DNA of 64,000 nucleotides. Origin: CAYUPI01 sp964446585. GTDB taxonomy: Bacteria > Verrucomicrobiota > Verrucomicrobiia > Limisphaerales > UBA8199. Under the pieces are notes generated by a model, which did no database searches, had not been told where the DNA came from, and was given only the letters and a program-made list of their open reading frames with translations. Position numbers and translations under genes: made by a program. The stretch is taken from NCBI GenBank assembly GCA_964446585.1, contig CAYUPI010000004.1:130909-194908 (forward strand). Direction: 5' to 3'. Position 1 is the stretch's first letter. Every line of letters starts with the position of its first letter. Shown here piece by piece: positions 52,701 to 60,640 of this stretch.

Positions 52701-52740
52701 GTGAAACGTGAAACGTGAAACGTGATGCGTGATGCATGAC
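52701..52740 (+). repeat. GTGAAACGTGAAACGTG tandem repeat
   Basis: Three GTGAAAC units are followed by GTGATGC units, between the divergently read thiD and polX. This is another member of the degenerate 7-8-nt tandem class. On the minus strand it extends the thiD frame ('HASRITFHVSRFTV'). Confidence 0.7.
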
Positions 52741-52795
52741 GTAATTGCGCTACTCGCCGCTCGACACTCCAGACCTGGCATATCATATTCGGCTC

Positions 52796-54559
52796 ATGGA
52801 CAAGGAACAGGTTGCCGAGGTGTTGGTGAACATCGCCACGCTGCTGGAATTGAAGGGCGAAAATCCGTTCAAGACCCGCGCCTATCACAACGCCGCCCGG
52901 GCACTCGAAGCGATGAGCGAATCACTGGAGAAAGTGGTTGCCGACGAGCGACTGGGCGAAATCAAAGGCATCGGCGAGTCGATTCAGAAAAAAATTACCG
53001 AACTATTGGAAACAGGAAAACTGGCTTACTACGAAGAATTGAAAGCCGCCATGCCCCCCGGCCTGGTCCTGATGCTCGAAATCCCGGGCCTGGGCCCGAA
53101 AAAGATCAAAGCGCTCCATGATGAGCTGGGGATTGAAAGCGTCGAGCAGTTGGAAAAGGCGTGCAAGGACGGCGAAGTGGCAAAACTGGCGGGTTTCGGG
53201 GAAAAAACGCAGACCAACATACTCGAAGGAATTAACCGGCGCCGTTCCTACGCATCGCGGCATTTGATCAGCGAGGCGCTTCCGCTAGCGGATTCATTAT
53301 TGGAAGCATTGCGGTCGCATCGCGACGTCATTCGCTGCAGCGCGGCCGGAAGCTTGCGGCGGCATCGCGAAGTCATCGGCGACGTTGACTTGCTCGCTTC
53401 GTCCAAAAAGCCGGCCGCAGTACTGGATTTTTTCTCTGAGCAACCGGGAATTCTGAGTGTGATTGCCAAAGGGGAGACGAAGGCCAGTGTCTTGTTAAAG
53501 GGCGGCATCCAATCCGACCTGCGCGTCGTGAGCGACGCGGAATTTCCTTACGCCCTGATGTATTTCACGGGCAATAAAGAGCATAACATCGTCATGCGTC
53601 AGCGGGCCATCGACCGGGGCTTGCGCTTAAATGAGTACGGCCTGTTCCGATCGAAGGTCGAAACGCGAGATCCCAAGCTGCTGGTTCACTGCAAGACCGA
53701 GGAGGAAATTTTTGAGAATCTCGGTCTGCACTATGTCCCACCGGAGATGCGCGAGGATACGGGCGAAATCAAGCTGGCCGAAGACGGGCCGCTGTCGCGC
53801 CTGGTCGAGTGGACTGACCTGAAGGGCTCGTTGCATAATCATTCGACCTGGAGCGACGGTCACCAGCGGCCGGAAGAGATCGCCGCGGCGATGCGCGAGC
53901 TCGGCCTAGCTTATTGGGGGGTCACGGACCACTCAAAGGCATCTTTCCAGGCCAACGGCCTGGATGAGACCCGCCTGCGCAAGCAGCTTGCCGAAATCAA
54001 TCGAATCAACCAGCAACTCGCCGAGCAGGGAACCGATTTCCGCCTGCTCACCGGAGCGGAAGTGGACATTTTGAAGGACGGCAGACTCGACTTCTCTGAT
54101 GAGATGTTGGGCGAGCTGGATGTGGTCATCGCGAGCATTCATCAAAGCTTCAGCCAGACGGAAGCGGAAACGACCCGACGACTCATTGGCGCCGCGCAGA
54201 ATCCCTATGTGCATATCCTGGGGCACCTGACCGGGCGGCTATTGCTAGAGCGCGAGCCCTATAAGGTGGATCAGCACGCCGTCATCGATGCCTGCGCCGA
54301 GACCGGCACCTGGATCGAGCTCAACGCTAATCCACACCGGTTCGACTTGGACTGGCGACTGTGGCCGTATGCGAAATCTAAAGGTGTGAAATGCGTGATT
54401 AACTGTGACGCGCATCGGCTCGAGCACGCCGCTTTTCTGCGGCTCGGAGCCGGGATTGCCAGGAAAGGGTGGCTAACAAAGGGAGATGTGGTGAACACAC
54501 TACCGTTGGCGGCATTACGGCGTGAACTCGGCAAGAAACGGGCAAAAGTGGTCAAATGA
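52796..54559 (+). CDS. polX: DNA polymerase/3'-5' exonuclease PolX with PHP domain
   Basis: The protein has 587 residues from the ATG at 52796. The N-terminal X-family polymerase part has helix-hairpin-helix elements ('IKGIGESIQKKITELLETGK', 'IPGLGPKKIKALHDELGI') and the nucleotidyltransferase site ('AAGSLRRHREVIGDVDLL', 'SDLRVVSDAEFP'). The C-terminal PHP exonuclease domain has 'LHNHSTWSDGHQRPEEIAAA', 'YWGVTDHSKAS', 'GAEVDILKDGRLDF' and 'INCDAHRLEH'. It works in base-excision or gap repair. Length and order are standard. Confidence 0.95.
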   Translation: MDKEQVAEVLVNIATLLELKGENPFKTRAYHNAARALEAMSESLEKVVADERLGEIKGIGESIQKKITELLETGKLAYYEELKAAMPPGLVLMLEIPGLGPKKIKALHDELGIESVEQLEKACKDGEVAKLAGFGEKTQTNILEGINRRRSYASRHLISEALPLADSLLEALRSHRDVIRCSAAGSLRRHREVIGDVDLLASSKKPAAVLDFFSEQPGILSVIAKGETKASVLLKGGIQSDLRVVSDAEFPYALMYFTGNKEHNIVMRQRAIDRGLRLNEYGLFRSKVETRDPKLLVHCKTEEEIFENLGLHYVPPEMREDTGEIKLAEDGPLSRLVEWTDLKGSLHNHSTWSDGHQRPEEIAAAMRELGLAYWGVTDHSKASFQANGLDETRLRKQLAEINRINQQLAEQGTDFRLLTGAEVDILKDGRLDFSDEMLGELDVVIASIHQSFSQTEAETTRRLIGAAQNPYVHILGHLTGRLLLEREPYKVDQHAVIDACAETGTWIELNANPHRFDLDWRLWPYAKSKGVKCVINCDAHRLEHAAFLRLGAGIARKGWLTKGDVVNTLPLAALRRELGKKRAKVVK

Positions 54560-55146
54560 AACGGCCGCTGGGAACGAAGGACAATGTTATGAAACGGAAA
54601 CCATCGCGCCTCAGGCGGGCCAAAACGGCCTTGCTGGTAATCGATATTCAGGATCGGCTGCTGCCGGCGATCTTCGAGAAGGAGCGGCTGGTTCGAAACA
54701 GCGTGCTGTTGATCAAAGGGGCGACTATTCTCGGGCTGCCGATTTTCGTTACCGAACAATATCGCAGAGGGTTGGGATTGACGACTCTGGAGATTGCGTC
54801 AGCAATCGCTGGATTTGCGCCGATCGAAAAGGTCACTTTCAGTTCATGTGGCGCCCCCGGCCTGGTGACCACGCTGAAGCAGAGGGGCTTGATCGACGTT
54901 CTATTATGTGGAATGGAGGCGCATGTCTGCGTTCTTCAGACGTGTCTGGACCTGGTTGGCGATGGCTTCAACGTCTTCGTAGTGGCGGATGCTGTGTCTG
55001 CGCGCAACCCCGAAAACTCGCGACTGGCAATAGACCGGATGCGCAGCGCGGGGGCGTTGATTGTTTCGACCGAGATGGTGTTCTTTGAGCTGCTCGAGCG
55101 CGCCGCGACCGACGAGTTCAAGCAGATTCTGGCTCTGGTGAGATGA
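54556..55146 (+). CDS. Isochorismatase-family cysteine hydrolase
   Basis: This 196-residue protein overlaps the polX stop (ATGA); the ATG at 54589 is an alternative start. The family features are 'TALLVIDIQDRLLPAIFEKE' (catalytic Asp), 'IFVTEQYRRGLG', 'EKVTFSSCGAPG' (Lys) and 'VLLCGMEAHVCVLQTCLDLV' (catalytic Cys). Members hydrolyse amides, nicotinamide or isochorismate. The YcaC/ISOC1-like 'GMEAHVCV' site does not fix the substrate. It is probably co-translated with polX. Confidence 0.88.
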   Translation: MKRPLGTKDNVMKRKPSRLRRAKTALLVIDIQDRLLPAIFEKERLVRNSVLLIKGATILGLPIFVTEQYRRGLGLTTLEIASAIAGFAPIEKVTFSSCGAPGLVTTLKQRGLIDVLLCGMEAHVCVLQTCLDLVGDGFNVFVVADAVSARNPENSRLAIDRMRSAGALIVSTEMVFFELLERAATDEFKQILALVR

Positions 55147-55153
55147 GAACGTG

Positions 55154-55244
55154 CTGTAGGAGCCGACGTAAGGAGGCTCTGACCGAAAAATCGAAAATCC
55201 CAAACCCAGAATTGATCAGAGCTTCCTTACGTCGGCTCCTACAG
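55154..55244. repeat. 29-bp inverted repeat, REP-like hairpin
   Basis: Arms 55154-55182 and 55216-55244 are complementary at 28 of 29 positions (outer core CTGTAGGAGCCGACGTAAGG). The spacer contains AAAATCCCAAACCCAG-type units. It lies between two convergent genes (stops at 55146 and 55248). The core ACGTCGGC..CTAC is shared with the repeats at 9615-9637 and 19179-19201. It could act as a bidirectional terminator. Confidence 0.75.
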
Positions 55245-55247
55245 ATA

Positions 55248-55886
55248 TTAATCCAGCTTCTTTACCCGGATGTTCTTGTAACGCACGACGCTCTTGGGGT
55301 CATGCGCCTGCAGCGCGAAAGTGCCCGACGCGAGCTTGCGCGTGTAGTTGTGGCCGGGCTGAGCGCCGTCCGGTTCCGTATATTCCAGCACGGTCTGGCC
55401 GTCCACCTTCACAGTAATCTTTTTGCCTTTGACGATGACTTCCTCGGTCCACCATTTGTCATCCTGCGCCGGAGACTTGGCAATATTGACAACGTCGTAG
55501 AGGCTGCCGGTCTTTTTCCAATCGCTGTGTGTATTATCAACCTGGCATTCAAAACCGTATTTCGGGAAGCCTCTTTCCTGATACTGCGAATGGAAATAAA
55601 TGCCGCCATTGGCGCCATGGTCGGTCATGACGTCCACTTTGAGGTCGAAGTTCGTAAAGGGAGCGAGGTCGCCAACGTAGTACAAGTGAGCGGTCTCTCC
55701 GCGCGTCACGAAGGCGCCATCCTCAATTTTCCAGGTATTGGTGTGATCGATGGAGCTCTTCCAGCCATTGAACGTGGTTCCGTCACAGAGCAGGGTGAAC
55801 CCGGGTTCGACCTCAGCCGCCGTAAGCCCGGGAACGGCGATCAAGAGCGCGCTGACCGCAAAGCCAGACAGTAGGTTTCTTTTCAT
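55248..55886 (-). CDS. DUF1080 (3-keto-disaccharide hydrolase-like) secreted protein
   Basis: This 212-residue protein has a signal peptide ('LLSGFAVSALLIAVPGLTAA'). A concanavalin-like jelly-roll follows: 'FTLLCDGTTFNGWKSS', 'WKIEDGAFVTRGE', 'NGGIYFHSQYQERGFPKYGFECQ', 'NKIT..VDGQTVLEYTEPD' and 'FALQAHDPKSVVRYKNIRVKKL'. The family is abundant in Planctomycetes and Verrucomicrobia and includes 3-keto-glycoside hydrolases. No partner oxidoreductase gene is beside it. Confidence 0.9.
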   Translation of the reverse strand: MKRNLLSGFAVSALLIAVPGLTAAEVEPGFTLLCDGTTFNGWKSSIDHTNTWKIEDGAFVTRGETAHLYYVGDLAPFTNFDLKVDVMTDHGANGGIYFHSQYQERGFPKYGFECQVDNTHSDWKKTGSLYDVVNIAKSPAQDDKWWTEEVIVKGKKITVKVDGQTVLEYTEPDGAQPGHNYTRKLASGTFALQAHDPKSVVRYKNIRVKKLD

Positions 55887-55959
55887 GCGCCGGACACTAA
55901 ACGAGCGAGTTGTGTGCGCAAGGAAAAAGGTACTCGGATGAGTTGGCGAACGTTGCCGC

Positions 55960-57117
55960 TTACAACGCAGGCTCCAGCGCCGCGGCTAGTTCTTCCGGCG
56001 TCAGCGAAATCGGGTTCGCTTTCGTGCTGGTGGCCTTGCCCGCCTTCTCCACTAGTTCTGCGGTGTGAACTCGCGTGACACCGTAGGCTCGCAGCCGAGG
56101 AATCTTCAAGTCCGCCACAAGCGCGTGGACCCACTCGACGCCGTCATCAGCAGTCGCCGACTCGCGGCCGGTTAACAAACGCGCGACTTCTTCAAAACGG
56201 TTCAGCGGCTGGCTGGTGCCGCCGCGCCGCCGCAGGGCCGCCACGTTTACCGCCATAACATGTGGTAGAAGGGCTGCGCAGACGGCTCCATGCGGCGCGG
56301 GAAACATCCCGCCGATCGGTCCGGCAAATCCGTGCACTGCCCCCAGTCCGGCATTTGCGAGGGCGAGTCCACCGAACAAACTGGCGGCGGCCATGTCCTC
56401 GCGGGCTGCGGGGGCTTTGCGGCCTTGCTCGAAAGCGACTTTGAGCGAGCGAGCAACGCGCCGAAGTCCTGCCACACAGACGGCATCCGTCATCGGGTTT
56501 GCCCGCGAGCTGACATAAGGCTCGATCAGTTGTGTGAGCGCGTCCAATCCGGTGCTGGCTGTAATGGACGACGGCAGGTCATAAGTCAGCTCCGGGTCAA
56601 CCACGGCCAACCGGGGAAGCATGAAGGCGCTGCGCAGGCTGACCTTGACCCGATGGATCGGCGAGGCCAGCACGGCATTACGGGTGACCTCGGTGCCCGT
56701 GCCGGCGGTGGTAGGAAGGGCGATGTACGGCGCAGCAGGACGGCTCAAGGTTTTGGCCTGGCCAACCACCTCGAGATAGTTCAGCAAATCCCCCTCATTC
56801 GTCAGCATGGCAGAAATGGCTTTGCCGCCGTCCAGCGCACTGCCTCCGCCAAAGCCAATAACCAGATCGCAGCGTTCGTTGCTGGCGAGCGCGACGCCTT
56901 CTTGAACGGTCGAAATTTCGGGCTCACCGGCTACCGAAAAAGTGCTAGTTTCGATCCCTTGCACTCGCAGCTGCGCCAGCAGCGGCGCAGCTCGGCTAGG
57001 ATTGCGGCCAGTCACAACCAGCGCGCGGCGGCCCATCTCTTTGGCGAGCGGGCCAACTTCGCGCACAGCCCCGGCGCCGAATATAATCCGAGTCGCGGTC
57101 GCAAATTCAAATCGCAT
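55960..57117 (-). CDS. Iron-containing alcohol dehydrogenase
   Basis: The protein has 385 residues from the ATG at 57117; an upstream ATG at 57183 would overlap the neighbouring stop. The NAD site is 'CDLVIGFGGGSALDGGKAIS' (~88), then 'ALPTTAGTGTEVTRNAVLAS'. Metal-site residues are in 'DALTQLIEPYVSSRANP' and 'GAVHGFAGPIGGMFPAPHG'. It reduces or oxidises a short alcohol/aldehyde pair of unknown identity. It is 62 bp after the monooxygenase-like gene on the same strand. Confidence 0.9.
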   Translation of the reverse strand: MRFEFATATRIIFGAGAVREVGPLAKEMGRRALVVTGRNPSRAAPLLAQLRVQGIETSTFSVAGEPEISTVQEGVALASNERCDLVIGFGGGSALDGGKAISAMLTNEGDLLNYLEVVGQAKTLSRPAAPYIALPTTAGTGTEVTRNAVLASPIHRVKVSLRSAFMLPRLAVVDPELTYDLPSSITASTGLDALTQLIEPYVSSRANPMTDAVCVAGLRRVARSLKVAFEQGRKAPAAREDMAAASLFGGLALANAGLGAVHGFAGPIGGMFPAPHGAVCAALLPHVMAVNVAALRRRGGTSQPLNRFEEVARLLTGRESATADDGVEWVHALVADLKIPRLRAYGVTRVHTAELVEKAGKATSTKANPISLTPEELAAALEPAL

Positions 57118-57179
57118 CGTTCGGAGCCGACTGGCGATCACTGATAACCGATTGCAGTTCACCGCGATTGCATCCCTCT

Positions 57180-57485
57180 TCAAACGCGCGGATCCTCGGG
57201 AAACACGCTCGTGAATTTCACGCTAAGTCGAGGTTCAGCCATCATCGAAGCGACCGTATCACGCCACATCTGGTAATGCCTGGTTTCCTTGTGAGCGGTC
57301 GTGGCGGCGGTGTCGCGATAAACTTCCACCAGCACGAAGCGGCTTGGGTCGTCTTGCTGCTGGACGACATCGAACCGTGCAATGCCCTTCTCCTTCAGGC
57401 TTTCTTGCGCGTTAGCAAGCGTCACCTGTTTGAATTGCTCGATGCATTCCGGCTTCACCTTCACATGGACGTGGACAGTCAGCAT
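57180..57485 (-). CDS. Antibiotic-biosynthesis-monooxygenase (ABM) domain protein
   Basis: This 101-residue single ABM dimeric ferredoxin-like domain starts 'MLTVHVHVKVKPECIEQFKQ' and has 'GIARFDVVQQQDDPSRFVLV' and 'VYRDTAATTAHKETRHYQMW', as in LsrG and YgiN-type quinol monooxygenases. It is probably an oxygenase or isomerase acting on a small quinol or carbonyl compound. It may form a pair with the alcohol dehydrogenase downstream. Confidence 0.87.
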   Translation of the reverse strand: MLTVHVHVKVKPECIEQFKQVTLANAQESLKEKGIARFDVVQQQDDPSRFVLVEVYRDTAATTAHKETRHYQMWRDTVASMMAEPRLSVKFTSVFPEDPRV

Positions 57486-57561
57486 AGTCTTAGTTCAATC
57501 GCAAAAAGCGTGAGAACACGAAATTGGCAGCGAATAGCCTGACCGCCGGCTCTTAGCTGGC

Positions 57562-58215
57562 TCAAGGTTTGGCCGGGGCAATGATTTTTGGGCCCTTTTG
57601 TTTGTAGAGACCGGCTTTGATAAAAGGCTCTAGGTAATGGCCATAACCAGCCTTTTCCATTTCTTCGAGCGGTACAAAGCGCAGCGAGGCAGAGTTTATG
57701 CAGTAGCGCAGACCCGTGGGGGCTGGGCCATCATTGAAGACATGGCCGAGATGTGAGTCGGCAGTTTTGGAACGGACCTCGGTGCGCTGCATTCCGTGGG
57801 AATCGTCCGCGCGCTCGACGACCTCTTTGTCCGCCAGTGGACGACTGAAACTCGGCCAGCCGCAGCCGGAATCAAATTTGTCCAGTGAGCTGAACAAAGG
57901 TTGGCCCGACACGATATCGACATAAATGCCCGGTTTGTGGTTGTCATTGAACTCGTTGCGGAACGGCGGTTCGGTGGCGGCGTGCTGAGTCACTTCAAAC
58001 TGCATTCGAGTCAGCTTCTGCTTCAGTTCCTGTTCTGAGGGTTTTTGAAATGTTTGCATGTTCGCATTGGTAATGGCCGCTGGCTCGGATTGATTTGGGG
58101 AAGACGTGGTTTGTGACAGGCCGGGGGAACAGCCGCACAGGCAAAGCCCCGCCGCGGCTGTCAGAGCGCCCAGGTGGTCGATCGATTTTGCCGGTGTCAT
58201 GCGAAACCATACCAT
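57562..58215 (-). CDS. msrB: Peptide-methionine (R)-S-oxide reductase, lipoprotein form
   Basis: The protein has 217 residues from the ATG at 58215, which follows an AGGGAAG motif. The signal ends in 'LTAAAGLCLCGC', so it is probably lipid-anchored in the periplasm. The MsrB domain follows: 'LTRMQFEVTQHAATEPPF', 'GQPLFSSLDKFDSGCGWPSF', 'SHLGHVFNDGPAPTGLRYCI' with the catalytic Cys in 'RYCINSASLRF'. The paired CxxC zinc ligands of many MsrBs are absent. It repairs oxidised methionine in exported proteins. Confidence 0.92.
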   Translation of the reverse strand: MVWFRMTPAKSIDHLGALTAAAGLCLCGCSPGLSQTTSSPNQSEPAAITNANMQTFQKPSEQELKQKLTRMQFEVTQHAATEPPFRNEFNDNHKPGIYVDIVSGQPLFSSLDKFDSGCGWPSFSRPLADKEVVERADDSHGMQRTEVRSKTADSHLGHVFNDGPAPTGLRYCINSASLRFVPLEEMEKAGYGHYLEPFIKAGLYKQKGPKIIAPAKP

Positions 58216-58276
58216 ACACTTCCCTGATGTCGAAGAACGGATTTGATGCCGCACATGGAGGCGCCTGGTCCGTGTC

Positions 58277-58729
58277 CTACTCACGGATCTTTGAATCGAT
58301 GATGATGGTGACAGGCCCGTCGTTGGTAAGGCTCACCAGCATGTGCGCTCCGAATTCGCCGGTTTTGATTGGCTTGCCCAGATCCTGCGCCAGGCGTGCC
58401 GTGAACTGCTCATAAAGAGGAATAGCCAGTTCGGGTCTGGCGGAGCGGCTGTAGGAAGGGCGATTGCCTTTCCTGGTGCTGGCGAGCAGAGTAAATTGGC
58501 TGATGAGCAGAATCTCGCCTTGAGCCTCCTGCACGGAGCGATTCATGACACCGCTCTCGTCATTGAAAATCCTGAGCCGGACAATCTTCCCGCTCAACCA
58601 TTCGACATCATCGGCTGTGTCGGCCTCTTCCACTGCCAGCAGGACAAGCAGTCCCGGGCCAATGGCGCCCTTAACGCTCTCCCCAATGGTGACTTTGGCA
58701 TCCGAGACCTTTTGAATGACTGCGCGCAT
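58277..58729 (-). CDS. dtd: D-aminoacyl-tRNA deacylase
   Basis: This 150-residue protein is full length. It starts 'MRAVIQKVSDAKVTIGESVK', has 'LLISQFTLLASTRKGNRPSY' (SQFTL motif), and the C-terminal cross-subunit motif appears as 'LTNDGPVTIIIDS'. It removes D-amino acids (and glycine from tRNA-Ala) from mischarged tRNA. It is followed by msrB on the same strand. Confidence 0.96.
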   Translation of the reverse strand: MRAVIQKVSDAKVTIGESVKGAIGPGLLVLLAVEEADTADDVEWLSGKIVRLRIFNDESGVMNRSVQEAQGEILLISQFTLLASTRKGNRPSYSRSARPELAIPLYEQFTARLAQDLGKPIKTGEFGAHMLVSLTNDGPVTIIIDSKIRE

Positions 58730-58750
58730 CGGCGCGGGTCTTAACCTTCT

Positions 58751-58915
58751 TCAATGTGATTTCTTCGGGAGACAGCCAATCTTGCCAAACGCGACCACGT
58801 AAGCCAAAGCACCAACGATGAGCAGCCACGGCTTTCCTTTGACGGCCAGGAGGATACCCACACCCAGCACCAGGCCAATCAGAAGGTAAACCACAATTCC
58901 CAAAATGAATTTCAT
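58751..58915 (-). CDS. Small two-helix membrane protein (54 residues)
   Basis: The frame runs ATG at 58915 to TGA at 58751. It begins 'MKFILGIVVYLLIGLVLGVG', has a short basic turn ('AVKGKPW'), a second hydrophobic helix ('LLIVGALAYVVAFGKIG') and ends 'CLPKKSH'. Two well-separated membrane helices with a positive turn and a plausible start make it a credible gene despite its size. Its function is unknown. It sits 22 bp upstream of dtd and could be co-transcribed with it. Confidence 0.7.
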   Translation of the reverse strand: MKFILGIVVYLLIGLVLGVGILLAVKGKPWLLIVGALAYVVAFGKIGCLPKKSH

Positions 58916-58951
58916 CGCGGCATGGTAGCGCGGTTCTATCGGCGCGCAAGC

Positions 58952-60640
58952 TTATGTCGCTACGGTCCTCTGGAAATGGCGCACCTGACGCTTTGGAATA
59001 CCCAGCCGCGGCCGGACTCTGTGCACAGGCCGCGACTCCGCCGGAAGCCAACGTTTCAGGAATCCTGGCTTGTCTCGGCGTCCACCTCTCTTGTAATCCC
59101 GCCACATCCTTTCAGCAGTTTCCTGCCGGTCGAGCTTCAATTCGCCCGTTAGAAACTCGAACAAGAACTCCATCAACCGCGGCAGGGCGATGCTGTCTGT
59201 GCGACCCACGCGTTCAAAAAGCCATTCGCTCCAGCGCATGAAGCCGTGGAAAGGTGAAATGTGCTCCTCTGTCCGCGTGTCGGCCTTTTTCCCCCAGATT
59301 AGCGGCGTTGTTTCCACAAAGTTGCCGCTGTTCCCCACCAGGTCCCAGTAGCGGGCGAAGCGCCGCAATTTCTGCATAATCGCAAAATCGATCAGCCTGG
59401 TTTGCAGAATCTCGTAGGGCGGATGCGGATTATAGACCATCTGCCACTCGGTATCGTGGCGCACGATGGGTGTTCCACGCAACCGCTTCAGGATGCCGAC
59501 TTGGATTTCCTGAGGCTGCAAACCTATCAACCGATCAAATCCCGCGCCAAAGCTCTCGAAATTTTCTCCCGGCAACCCCGCGATTAAGTCCGCATGGACA
59601 TGAACGCCAGTGTGAGCGCGGAGAAATCGAAGGTTCTCCTCCAACCGCTGATGATTTTGCCGGCGTTTGATCAGCGCTCCCACTTGCTCGTTGAAAGTTT
59701 GGATGCCGACCTCGAATTGCAGAGCGCCGGGAGGGAACCTGGCAATCACCTCGCGCAAAGCCTCCGGCAAACGATCCGGGATCAGCTCGAAATGGAAAAA
59801 ATGTCCCGGCTGATAGCGTTCGAGAAGAAAATCCAAAATCGTGCGGCTGACGTTCACGTTGAGATTGAAAGTGCGGTCCACGAATTTGAACTGTTTCACG
59901 CCTCGCTCGAGCAACCGATGCAAGTGGCTAAGCAAGGAGGGCAGGGGAGCCTGTCGCACGGGGATGTCCAGTGATGACAGGCAAAACTCACACGTGAATG
60001 GGCAGCCCCTCGAAGCCTCGACATAAATGACCCGATGCGCGACATCCCGATCGTCGTACAGCTCGTAGGGCAGCTCGAGTTGCGAAAAATCGGGCAGCTC
60101 TGCAGGGATGATCTTCGCGACTGGCCGTGGCGCGGGAGGTGGGGCTCCCTCTCCCTGAGGGAGAGGGTAGGGGCTCGTCCCGCCAAAGCGTCCCAGCGAC
60201 GGCGGATGAGGGGGAATCGGGCCTTCGATTAGAGCGGTGCTGGATCGTGTCTCGGCCAACAACTCCTGACAAACCTCGGCGAACTTCAAGTCCGCCTCAC
60301 CCGTGATCACGTAGTCGGCCAGTTGCGCGATCGATTGGGTCTCGGTTTCGTAACTGACTTCCGGTCCGCCAAGAATAATCGTCACCTCCGGCCGCACCCG
60401 TTTGATCAATGCGACCACCTCGGTCGTCGGCGCAACGTTCCAAATATAGATGCCGAAGCCGATGATTTTCGAATCGCTTGCCAGCAAGGCCTCAGCGATG
60501 TCCACGGGGCGCTGGTTGATATCGAATTCCAAAATGGCAGCTCGGGCTTTGAGCGGACCCAGGTTCGCCATCAGATAGCGCAAACCGAACGCCGCGTGAA
60601 CGTATTTGGCGTTAAGCGTGGATAAAACGATCTCGGCCAT
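58952..60640 (-). CDS. B12-binding-domain radical SAM protein with repeat-derived insertion
   Basis: This 562-residue protein has an N-terminal cobalamin-binding Rossmann domain ('IVLSTLNAKYVHAAFGLRYL', 'IIGFGIYIWN', 'IILGGPEVSYE'). The radical SAM core follows with the cluster motif 'ASRGCPFTCEFCLSSLD', then 'FKFVDRTFNLN', 'FEVGIQTFNEQV' and 'HADLIAGLPGE'; the C-terminal part is DUF4080-like. The substrate is unknown. Between the two domains ~30 residues ('PSLGRFGGTSPYPLPQGEG') are encoded by a dispersed hairpin repeat (60140-60232), an insertion that neither domain needs. Confidence 0.88.
   Translation of the reverse strand: MAEIVLSTLNAKYVHAAFGLRYLMANLGPLKARAAILEFDINQRPVDIAEALLASDSKIIGFGIYIWNVAPTTEVVALIKRVRPEVTIILGGPEVSYETETQSIAQLADYVITGEADLKFAEVCQELLAETRSSTALIEGPIPPHPPSLGRFGGTSPYPLPQGEGAPPPAPRPVAKIIPAELPDFSQLELPYELYDDRDVAHRVIYVEASRGCPFTCEFCLSSLDIPVRQAPLPSLLSHLHRLLERGVKQFKFVDRTFNLNVNVSRTILDFLLERYQPGHFFHFELIPDRLPEALREVIARFPPGALQFEVGIQTFNEQVGALIKRRQNHQRLEENLRFLRAHTGVHVHADLIAGLPGENFESFGAGFDRLIGLQPQEIQVGILKRLRGTPIVRHDTEWQMVYNPHPPYEILQTRLIDFAIMQKLRRFARYWDLVGNSGNFVETTPLIWGKKADTRTEEHISPFHGFMRWSEWLFERVGRTDSIALPRLMEFLFEFLTGELKLDRQETAERMWRDYKRGGRRDKPGFLKRWLPAESRPVHRVRPRLGIPKRQVRHFQRTVAT
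60140..60232. repeat. CCCTCTCCC-TGA-GGGAGAGGG hairpin repeat inside the radical SAM gene
   Basis: A perfect 9-bp stem (60147-60155 with 60159-60167) and 3-nt loop lie within a GC-rich stretch that continues to about 60232. The minus-strand reading is 'SPYPLPQGEG', a wording I recall from many unrelated proteins and intergenic regions. That fits a dispersed repeat. Confidence 0.7.

Noticed and set aside
51890..52800. TPP riboswitch upstream of thiD
   Set aside because: The region is short, filled by tandem repeats and shared with polX. I did not see a THI-box-like conserved core.
52688..52888. N-terminal extension of thiD
   Set aside because: It translates GTGAAAC repeats and overlaps the divergent polX gene. 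The conserved protein starts at 52687 or 52678.
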